Source: Dasyornis broadbenti
Lineage: Eukaryota; Chordata; Aves; Passeriformes; Dasyornithidae
DNA: 64,000 bases
NCBI GenBank assembly: GCA_013397935.1
Contig: VZRN01001860.1
Span: 160,314 to 224,313, forward strand
Direction of reading: 5' to 3'
Both the position numbers and the translations under genes were made by a program. The notes below the pieces were generated by a model. It was given only the letters and a program-made list of their open reading frames with translations. It had not been told where the DNA came from and did no database searches. Below are positions 57,701-61,885 of this stretch, piece by piece; the first letter of the stretch is position 1; every line of letters starts with the position of its first letter.

Positions 57701-60700
57701 AAAATAAATAAGGGTGATTCTGTCAGTATTCACATTCCTGAATTTCTTTTTTCTTATACTCCCCAGGCATAAATAGAAATGAACTAAACACTAGAATAAA
57801 GCTTACACATTTTGTTAATAGGACTATGATTGTTTACTACTTTTTATGCAAAAGCATGGTAAAATACCAGAAAACTAGAGAATGCATTTTTTTTTTAGTC
57901 CAGGCATACCATCATCCCTTCCCATTTCCAGCAACCCTAGGTTTTATGCTAAACTTCCTTTATTACTTTCCATCAAAAATTTCATCTACACATCCCATTT
58001 GCTTTCTTCAAGACACCTTTCTTATTCAATTTTTTTATTCTAGTTACTGTCAGAAGTATTACAATGTAACAAAGACTTAAAAAATTTACAAGAGAAAACA
58101 GTCAAGATTATTAAAATACATGGGTATTTGCATCTTCACTGAGCTCTCTTAAAAGGCAGGTTGGCCTGGGAACTTAAAGGCCTTTTCACTCAAACACAAC
58201 TCCGTCAATAAAAACTCACCTGTTAATTTATTCACCTTGTTTGCTTTATGTCTGCAGCTAAGTAAGAGGAAATAAAAGCATTCTTCCATGAGAAGGGGAA
58301 AAATAGGTTAATTTTGCAAAATGGAATCTTTCATCACTGCTTACCTGAAGTATTAATTAACAATTTAGGTTCCTAAAAGAATAAATGGAATTTTAAAGTC
58401 AAAGGTGTTTTTCATATTCACTGGTTTTTGAGTTTTGAGCCTCAGGGTAACTACATTTATATGCAGACCTAACCTCAGAAACCTACTAAGGGGTAAACAA
58501 GGAATGGAAAGTGACAGATCAACAAAGAGTATTTCGTGCAACCCTAGAAATTTAAGTTCAAAAACAAGTTAAAAACACCACTGAAATAAACCATACAACA
58601 ACTATCCTGATATTTGCTTACTCTTATAGTTTTATGGCAATATTTTGCACTGGAATAATCCTGGTTTCTTTAAATGATGTTTAAGTGAAAGCTTTGGCTC
58701 TTTTAAATAACTATATTCAATTTTTAAAGCAAAGGCCCTGTCAAACGTTTCACAATGTTTTACTATCCAATGGTATTTTCTCAGAAAAGCAGATAAAATT
58801 GACGATGTTCTTAGATTTCTTCACTCTTTTTCAAGTGAAAACTAGAGTAGATTTTAACATTTTTTAAAAATTCATAAAACTTTATAGGTTTAGGCTGCAT
58901 GCCAAGCTTATATAGCATTAGGATGGATAAACCCCTCAGTGCTATAATACCCTGTTAGCAACTGATCAAATGAATATACCATTTTAAAACTGATCGCCAT
59001 TACCTAACACTCTGCCAATTTGAAACCCTTGATTTGTTCTGGTTTTTTGGTTGTTGTTTTACTGGCTAATGTTTTCAGTGTTGGCTCTTCCCACACTGTA
59101 AAAATGAAATGCCTGCTCTCCACTGTTGTATTCTGGAGCTAATATGTGCCTCCCAAAGAACACTTATTTGGAAAAAAACCTCCATATACTTAAATATTTC
59201 TTATGTAATTGGCCTAAGGGCAATTGTTCTATTTCATAAATATGCAATAGGGACCAAATATTGCACTGACACTTCCTCTTTAAAAAAAATTAAAGTTACA
59301 TAAACCTTAACACTTTCTAAACTTGCATATTGATGTGGTCTTCTCCCTGAAGAACCTTAAAATCCCACAATATATCTGTCTTTATTTTCTTCTATAAAAT
59401 CTGTGATGTATCAGTACCCATAAGCACAATAGTTTTATTTTTAAGAGTCCAGAAACCTCAATTTTAGAACACTGTATTCTTGTCAAAAACACTGGAAATC
59501 AAATCAAACAATTTCAGGTGCCAAAAGAAAAAAGTTTTGATTTAGCATGATAACACATCTTCCTATCAGGTTATCCAGTAAGTTAATATTATTTCACAGT
59601 CTAACACAGAATGTTATTCTAGATGTATGAAAATGCCAGCCCAGAACACTATGTGGAAATAAGAGTACATTTTCACCATCAAGTCATATCAACAAACTTG
59701 CATATAAATGGGATGAATTTTATTTGGAATACAGTGCAATTAACTTATTTATAATGTGGGGGACTTTTTGGTTGGTTAGTTGAGGTTTGGGTGTTTTTAG
59801 TTTGGTGGTTTGTTTTGTGGTTTTTTTTTTAAGAAATCATTAAGTATTTTTAAGTTCTCGCCTATTCTAGTACCTTGTTCACAACATTTGCTATCACTGA
59901 CCCCTTCACTGGAAAGCAACGCACAGCTATACGTGGGAGCATCTGCCCCATGTATACTGAATGCCCTGTGTTAATTGAACACTGATCCTATGGCTTGAAA
60001 TCACCAAGACGAGCACTCGAAAAGGATTCTGCCATATTGGTGTGCTAGAAATGCCACTGGATTCCTCCTTAAAGAAGGGGGAAAGAAGATGAAAAGGACT
60101 TGCATATAACACAATTCACTATTTTAACAGTTTTAAACCATGGAAAGCACTGAAAAAACACGGCATGACTAGTGTGAGCTCAGAGGAGCTTGCAACTACA
60201 TAGCATTCAAGAATCAAGGTTCAAGCAGGGAGTTCTGCATCTGCAGCGCTCTGCTCACATCCCTGAATCTGATTTCCAGCTCCAACACCGATACCCTGAC
60301 AGCGATTTTCACCCCAGCAGTACCGATGAAATACAGATCTTCTCTCACTTCTTAAATCCCGTTCTTTAAGAAAAATCCAACATGCAATACAAACGTAGTC
60401 CTTCACGCTATGAACAATGCAAACTTCTCTCCTTCAAGCCCAGCCCGTTTCCAGTTCCCCGCCCGGCGAACAGCAGCGAGGCTCGCAGTGCCACAGCTGC
60501 GCCGCCGGCAGCAGGTTCGCCCCTACGCGCCGCACAGCACCCGGGAGGGCGTCAAGACGAGCAAGTACCACTTAGGAACTGTCCAGGTCCAAAACCCCCA
60601 GCAGACCCATATTAAAAAGGCAAAGACGCGGCAACTTCAAATTCAACTCCTTTGCCGTCTTCGGGCACCTTTGACAGGGTGGAAAGGCAAAGCGGGTGCG

Positions 60701-60840
60701 AGGCTGCCCTCTCCCCTTGCCCCGCCTCGGTCAGCGGCCACGGTTCCATCCGCCCGCACCCACCTGCCGAGNNCCCACCTGCCGAGGTCCTCGCCCGTCT
60801 CGTAGTGTTCCTCCAGGTTCTCCTGCCGGAACACCGTCAT
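628..60840 (-). CDS. DAPK1: DAPK1 death-associated protein kinase 1, N-terminal 443 codons in 13 exons (partial)
   Basis: This is a calcium/calmodulin-regulated serine/threonine kinase of the cytoskeleton that promotes apoptosis and autophagy (known for the family). The joined exons are 60840-60779, 20842-20621, 10094-9956, 8075-7946, 7663-7615, 7472-7446, 7028-6876, 6735-6690, 5048-4959, 4548-4456, 2856-2737, 1629-1531 and 726-628. They keep one frame for 443 codons and every junction has AG/GT. Visible landmarks are the glycine-rich loop at 20-27, ATP lysine K42, E64, the DAPK basic loop at 45-56, HFDLKPEN with D139, DFG D161, GTPEF at 179-183, S289 in RKAS, S308, and ankyrin repeats from 378. 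The numbering equals that of human DAPK1. DAPK2 and DAPK3 are excluded because they lack ankyrin repeats. Human DAPK1 has about 1,430 residues, so roughly two thirds lies beyond the left edge. Transcription starts in a CpG island near 61 kb. Confidence 0.97.
727..1530 (-). other. DAPK1 intron between exons L and M
   Basis: AT-rich unique sequence of 804 bp; no repeat or RNA gene recognised. Confidence 0.9.
1531..1629 (-). CDS. DAPK1: DAPK1 exon L, ankyrin repeat 1, residues 378-410
   Basis: The 99-nt phase 0-0 exon encodes exactly one 33-residue ankyrin repeat: HGTPPLLIAAGCGNI, then the second helix LQLLLKRG, ending DVQDK. The exon boundary coincides with the repeat boundary. The acceptor is CACTGTTAG and the donor GTTTGG is unusually weak. 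Ankyrin repeats in DAPK1 serve localisation and protein binding (family knowledge). Confidence 0.96.
1630..2736 (-). other. DAPK1 intron between exons K and L
   Basis: 1,107 bp of unique-looking sequence. The 65-codon open frame at 2165-2362 has no recognisable similarity. Confidence 0.9.
2737..2856 (-). CDS. DAPK1: DAPK1 exon K, linker before ankyrin repeats, residues 338-377
   Basis: The 120-nt phase 0-0 exon runs from DEEDSFVMKAIIHAIND to NYDVNQPNK. It links the kinase-autoregulatory unit to the ankyrin repeats; its latter part reads like a capping half-repeat. The acceptor is ATTGCAAG and the donor is GTAGTG, a poor match to consensus. Confidence 0.96.
2857..4455 (-). other. DAPK1 intron between exons J and K
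   Basis: 1,599 bp. It includes a purine-rich patch near 3610-3690 that creates overlapping short open frames on both strands. No feature is supported. Confidence 0.9.
4456..4548 (-). CDS. DAPK1: DAPK1 exon J, calmodulin-binding segment with S308, residues 307-337
   Basis: The 93-nt phase 0-0 exon encodes QSVRLISLCQRLSRSFLSR and ends SDDTL. S308 (second residue) is the inhibitory autophosphorylation site known in mammalian DAPK1. The amphipathic basic stretch forms the C-terminal part of the calmodulin-binding autoinhibitory helix. The acceptor is TATAAAG and the donor is GTAAGT. Confidence 0.97.
4549..4958 (-). other. DAPK1 intron between exons I and J
   Basis: 410 bp, AT-rich, nothing recognised. 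Confidence 0.9.
4959..5048 (-). CDS. DAPK1: DAPK1 exon I, start of autoregulatory domain, residues 277-306
   Basis: The 90-nt phase 0-0 exon encodes PKDTQQALSRKASAV through to RRKWK. It contains S289 in the RKAS context, the residue reported as an RSK site in mammals, and the basic start of the calmodulin-binding helix. The acceptor is TTTGCTCATAG and the donor is GTAAGG. Both ends are fixed by continuity with HPWIK before and QSVRLIS after. Confidence 0.96.
5049..6689 (-). other. DAPK1 intron between exons H and I
   Basis: 1,641 bp. Holds a 65-bp CR1 remnant at 5643-5708; the rest is unique-looking. The open frames of 108-111 codons around 5510-5990 span that remnant and show no protein-like pattern. 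Confidence 0.85.
5643..5708 (-). mobile_element. Very short CR1 3' end remnant
   Basis: ATAGAATCATGGAAAGGCTT, then TTCAACCTTCCCTGCCATGG, matches the last ~65 bp of CR1 in reverse orientation. No further CR1 sequence follows. It lies in the intron between exons H and I. Confidence 0.75.
6690..6735 (-). CDS. DAPK1: DAPK1 exon H, end of kinase domain, residues 261-276
   Basis: The 46-nt exon completes K261, then KRMTIQDSLLHPWIK, the typical closing HPW motif of CaMK-group kinases. The acceptor is TTCTCTTTAAG. The donor is GTTAGC, weaker than consensus. The exon ends in phase 0, and every later exon in the window is phase 0 at both ends. Confidence 0.96.
6876..7028 (-). CDS. DAPK1: DAPK1 exon G, kinase C-lobe, residues 210-261
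   Basis: The 153-nt exon begins with the last base of L210, then LSGASPFLGETKQE, and ends RRLLVKDP plus AA, the first two bases of K261. The acceptor is TTCTTGCAG and the donor is GTGAGT. This is the substrate-binding helix region of the C-lobe and is close to identical to other vertebrate DAPK1 proteins as I remember them. Confidence 0.97.
7029..7445 (-). other. DAPK1 intron between exons F and G
   Basis: 417 bp, nothing recognised apart from the splice sites. Confidence 0.9.
7446..7472 (-). CDS. DAPK1: DAPK1 exon F, 27-nt microexon, residues 201-210
   Basis: The microexon completes W201 with its first base, encodes SIGVITYI, and ends CT (first bases of L210). The acceptor is TTCAATCCAG and the donor is GTAAGT. 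The length is a multiple of three and the phases match on both sides, so skipping would delete nine residues in frame. These residues belong to the hydrophobic helix F at the core of the C-lobe, so a skipped product should be misfolded or inactive (inference). A pyrimidine tract of about 80 nt precedes it. Confidence 0.95.
7480..7558 (-). promoter_or_regulatory. Long polypyrimidine tract upstream of the 27-nt microexon
   Basis: The plus strand has 74 purines in 79 bases, so the DAPK1 pre-mRNA reads as an extended C/U tract with repeated CUCUCU and UUUCU motifs, ending eight bases before the acceptor of exon F. CU-rich motifs of this kind are binding sites for PTB-family and U2AF proteins (established). 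The whole intron is only 142 nt, so the tract fills over half of it. Confidence 0.75.
7615..7663 (-). CDS. DAPK1: DAPK1 exon E, APE motif, residues 185-201
   Basis: The 49-nt exon completes A185 of the APE motif and encodes PEIVNYEPLGLEADM plus the first two bases (TG) of W201. The acceptor is CCTTTAG and the donor is GTAAGT. It is followed after only 142 nt by an even smaller exon. Confidence 0.96.
7946..8075 (-). CDS. DAPK1: DAPK1 exon D, DFG motif and activation segment, residues 142-184
   Basis: The 130-nt exon starts in phase 0 with PENIMLLD, carries the metal-binding DFG (D161) and runs to GTPEFV, leaving one base (G) for A185. The donor is GTGAGA. The activation segment has the usual DAPK1 form that does not need activation-loop phosphorylation (family knowledge). 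Confidence 0.97.
8076..9955 (-). other. DAPK1 intron between exons C and D
   Basis: 1,880 bp of unique-looking sequence with no recognised repeat, RNA gene or exon. Confidence 0.9.
9956..10094 (-). CDS. DAPK1: DAPK1 exon C, kinase hinge to catalytic loop, residues 95-141
   Basis: The 139-nt exon completes L95 (CT+T), then runs VAGGELFDFLAEKE through to the catalytic loop HFDLK, with the proton-acceptor aspartate D139 and K141. The acceptor is CTCCAAG followed by TGTTGCAGG. A second AG lies only 8 bases downstream (at GTTGCAG), but using it would remove 8 nt and shift the frame, so the upstream one is chosen. The donor GTGTGT is non-optimal. Confidence 0.97.
17780..17814 (+). repeat. Imperfect 17/18-bp tandem duplication
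   Basis: TTTTTTGGTAGATCAGG is followed directly by TTTTTTTGATAGATCAGG. Confidence 0.8.
17976..18270 (-). mobile_element. CR1 LINE 3' fragment
   Basis: Begins AATAGAATCATAGAATG, then the conserved block CCAGGTTGCTCAGAGCCCCA at 18068 and the TTCTCTGGGCAACA block, and fades out after a CCCCTTGTCC motif near 18235-18270. It lies in the intron between exons B and C, in the same orientation as DAPK1. Confidence 0.93.
18936..18953. repeat. A18 homopolymer
   Basis: Eighteen A in a row. No retroelement is recognisable immediately before it. Confidence 0.95.
20389..20405. repeat. T17 homopolymer
   Basis: Seventeen T in a row, about 215 bp past the exon B donor on the DAPK1 strand. Confidence 0.9.
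20621..20842 (-). CDS. DAPK1: DAPK1 exon B, kinase N-lobe, residues 21-95
   Basis: The 222-nt exon starts one base into a codon (last base of S21) and ends CT, the first two bases of L95. The donor is GTAAGT and the acceptor is TTTTTTCCCAG. It encodes the end of the glycine-rich loop (GQFAVVKK), ATP-anchoring K42 in AAKF, the lysine/arginine-rich basic loop KKRRTKSSRRGV that is diagnostic of the DAPK family, the helix-C glutamate E64, and the hinge-side strand ending ILILEL. There is no stop and codon use is ordinary. It is separated from the start exon by about 40 kb. Confidence 0.98.
21714..21760 (-). mobile_element. Possible degraded CR1 tail
   Basis: GAATCATAGAATTACAGAA resembles the CR1 tail repeat in reverse orientation, but the sequence after it does not follow the CR1 3' UTR clearly. 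Confidence 0.35.
23131..23272. repeat. A/C-rich low-complexity tract
   Basis: It starts with an (AAAAC)n run, passes through a C-rich middle (CACCCACCCCCGCCCCC near 23190) and returns to A/C-rich sequence. T and G are rare throughout. Confidence 0.85.
29707..30105 (-). mobile_element. CR1 LINE 3' fragment (left arm of an inverted pair)
   Basis: Starts AATAGAATCATAGAATAG, the reverse complement of the CR1 ATTCTATG tail, followed by the conserved 3' UTR and end of ORF2 (GGTTGCTCAAAGCCCCATCC, then AGGCTGAACAGCCCC near 30070). It is 5' truncated at about 30105 and faces a plus-strand CR1 75 bp away. Confidence 0.93.
30181..30621 (+). mobile_element. CR1 LINE 3' fragment (right arm of an inverted pair)
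   Basis: Plus-strand translation gives the end of CR1 ORF2 in a 135-codon open stretch at 30206-30613 (LFSLEKQRLRGDL, then GHWNRLPRAVV), followed by a 3' UTR and the tail ATTCTATGATTCTATG ending at 30621. It is 5' truncated and overlaps, in CR1 coordinates, nearly all of the neighbouring minus-strand copy. Confidence 0.93.
34345..34368. repeat. 24-bp near-perfect palindrome in an AT-rich repeat patch
   Basis: ATTTCTC at the left pairs with GAGAAAT at the right around a TATTAATA centre; one base pair is mismatched. It ends a 100-bp patch (34270-34370) with three imperfect copies of ATTATTTCTCATATT-like units. Confidence 0.8.
35416..35439 (+). repeat. Perfect 12-bp tandem duplication
   Basis: CTTAATCAAGGT is repeated twice head to tail. 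Confidence 0.9.
38420..38456 (+). repeat. 15-bp direct repeat, 22-bp period
   Basis: GCTCAGCTGCTGCAA is found at 38420-38434 and 38442-38456; it includes a CAGCTG E-box twice. Confidence 0.8.
40142..42228 (-). mobile_element. CR1 LINE, ~2.1 kb 5'-truncated copy with degenerate reverse transcriptase
   Basis: The left end has the CR1 3' region in reverse orientation (degraded tail near 40150, GGTTGCTCAGAGCCCCATC at 40237). Further right, the minus strand encodes broken CR1 reverse-transcriptase pieces: NQHGFTKAKSCLTD, then KAFDRAPHNI and VTGDVPQGP (between 41428 and 41050), and downstream KVLHLGWDISQYQHRL, then KDLGVLVGERLDL (between 40900 and 40700). Frameshifts, lost residues and the absent 5' end make it a dead copy. 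It lies in the first coding intron in the same orientation as DAPK1. The right boundary is approximate. Confidence 0.92.
48627..48666. other. 24-N assembly gap next to a poly-A run
   Basis: Twenty-four N are followed directly by sixteen A (48651-48666). The gap was probably caused by the homopolymer, and the true length of the A run is unknown. Confidence 0.95.
48758..48803 (+). repeat. Direct repeat, two 19-bp copies with 27-bp period
   Basis: AATGCTTAAGTACATAACC is found at 48758-48776 and 48785-48803. Local tandem duplication next to the poly-A gap. Confidence 0.85.
51113..51177. repeat. A/C-rich low-complexity tract
   Basis: A 65-bp stretch of AACAAAAC, CACACA and AAAC units with only two G and no T. 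Confidence 0.85.
54396..54562. repeat. 167-bp A/C-only low-complexity tract
   Basis: All but three bases (G54447, T54451, G54533) are A or C, as A-runs broken by short C-runs, with seven C-runs of three or four. On the DAPK1 transcript strand this is an uninterrupted G/U tract. It gives rise to spurious low-complexity open frames on both strands. Confidence 0.95.
56389..56456. repeat. CA/CATA/TA compound simple repeat
   Basis: ACACACACATGCATGCATAC passes into TATATATA and AT-rich variants through to TATATATTTGTG. Imperfect microsatellite. Confidence 0.8.
59756..59830. repeat. G/T-rich low-complexity tract (opposite polarity)
   Basis: A 75-bp stretch made almost only of G and T (GGTTGGTT, GGTGGTTTG, ending in a run of T). 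It is the mirror composition of the A/C tracts elsewhere in the intron. Confidence 0.85.
60759..60786. repeat. 13-bp duplication flanking a 2-N gap at the exon A splice donor
   Basis: CCCACCTGCCGAG occurs at 60759-60771 and again at 60774-60786, separated only by NN. The two copies both contain the exon A donor junction. Exact identity on both sides of an N pair is what an unmerged overlap between contig ends would look like. Confidence 0.9.
60779..60840 (-). CDS. DAPK1: DAPK1 start-codon exon (exon A), residues 1-20 plus two bases of S21
   Basis: The exon reads MTVFRQEN then LEEHYETGEDLG and ends with AG before a GTGGG donor. The AG joins the first base of the next exon to give Ser21 and complete the GxGxF loop. 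The ATG has A at -3 (gcgaccATG) and lies in a CpG island, and nearly all third codon positions are G or C. A 2-N gap sits 5 bases past the donor and the 13 bases around the donor are repeated beyond it (60759-60771), so the exact start of the intron is uncertain. Compared with the human protein as I remember it, residues 9, 10, 11, 12, 14 and 18 differ, mostly conservatively. Confidence 0.95.
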
Positions 60841-60925
60841 GGTCGCCGCCCGCCGCCGGCTTCAGCCCCTGCTCGGCGCCCTCATCACCAGCGCCCCGGA
60901 GCCGCCCCGCGCTCGGCTGCGCGCC
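60841..60925 (-). other. DAPK1: Candidate 5' UTR part of the start-codon exon
   Basis: Reading leftward on the minus strand, a pyrimidine-rich stretch ending CTCCTCCGCAG (60926 is the final G) precedes GGCGCGCAG. If this is the acceptor of the start exon, the exon holds 85 nt of 5' UTR. This fits the family pattern of a separate non-coding first exon. It is a motif-based guess; the leader could instead be continuous with the upstream island. Confidence 0.35.
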
Positions 60926-61134
60926 CTGCGGAGGAGCGCGGAGGTGAACGCCCCTGCCCGCGCCGGTGACACTCCCCGCCCTCCTCACCCGCGAAGGAAG
61001 CGGCACCCGCGGGCGGGAGGGCACCTCCCCTGCCCCTGCCCCAGCGCCGGGAGAAGAAAGCAGCGCCCCGCGCCTCCGCCCCTTCCCCGGCGGCGGGCAG
61101 CCGCCCAGCTGCCGTGGCGGCCGCCGGCGCCCAG

Positions 61135-61562
61135 NNNNNNNNNNNNNNNNNNNNNNNNNNNNNNNNNNNNNNNNNNNNNNNNNNNNNNNNNNNNNNNNNN
61201 NNNNNNNNNNNNNNNNNNNNNNNNNNNNNNNNNNNNNNNNNNNNNNNNNNNNNNNNNNNNNNNNNNNNNNNNNNNNNNNNNNNNNNNNNNNNNNNNNNNN
61301 NNNNNNNNNNNNNNNNNNNNNNNNNNNNNNNNNNNNNNNNNNNNNNNNNNNNNNNNNNNNNNNNNNNNNNNNNNNNNNNNNNNNNNNNNNNNNNNNNNNN
61401 NNNNNNNNNNNNNNNNNNNNNNNNNNNNNNNNNNNNNNNNNNNNNNNNNNNNNNNNNNNNNNNNNNNNNNNNNNNNNNNNNNNNNNNNNNNNNNNNNNNN
61501 NNNNNNNNNNNNNNNNNNNNNNNNNNNNNNNNNNNNNNNNNNNNNNNNNNNNNNNNNNNNNN
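61135..61562. other. Assembly gap, 428 N, inside the CpG island
   Basis: A run of N replaces the centre of the GC-rich promoter island. The size may be an estimate. GC-rich islands are common drop-out sites in sequencing. Confidence 0.99.
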
Positions 61563-61885
61563 GTGTGCGCGCCCGCCGGCCGCGCCCTCCCGCAGCCCGC
61601 GCCTCCGCCCGCCCCGCGCCCTGGGCAGGGTGAGCTGGGGCCGCCGGCAGTCGAGAGGCTGGCGACCGCTGCTCTCTGCCTACCCACTGCTGGCGCCCTG
61701 CTCTACCAAAAAAGCGGTCCCCAGCCCGGCGCCCGCCCGATTCGGCCCGCCCCGCCCGAGCCGCGCCAGCAGCGGTGAGCTCGGGAGGGCAGCTATAGCC
61801 TGGTACACGTGCTCAGCGCGGGCACACCGAGTGTTCCCGGGCCACATGGAGAAGGCTGCCCCTGCCGCTGGCAGCGCTCACGGGT

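Larger units (their letters stand above)
20843..60778 (-). other. DAPK1 first coding intron, ~39.9 kb
   Basis: The intron holds the inverted CR1 pair (29.7-30.6 kb), the 2.1-kb CR1 (40.1-42.2 kb), four strand-skewed A/C or G/T tracts, a small assembly gap and simple repeats. The rest is moderately AT-rich unique-looking sequence. I checked the longer open frames (for example 33407-33787, 47119-47535 and 50505-50927) and recognised none of them. No tRNA-like or nested-gene signal was found by eye. Confidence 0.8.
60445..61885 (-). promoter_or_regulatory. DAPK1: CpG island promoter region of DAPK1 (interrupted by gap)
   Basis: The sequence switches abruptly from AT-rich intron to very GC-rich, CpG-dense DNA around the start codon and stays so until about 61.88 kb. 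GC-box motifs (CCCCGCCC and its complement) occur at about 60457, 60903, 61070 and in a doublet near 61750. No convincing TATA box is seen. A 5' CpG island is a known feature of mammalian DAPK1, where methylation silences it in tumours. The transcription start and the non-coding first exon cannot be placed; they may lie in or beyond the 428-base gap. Confidence 0.8.
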
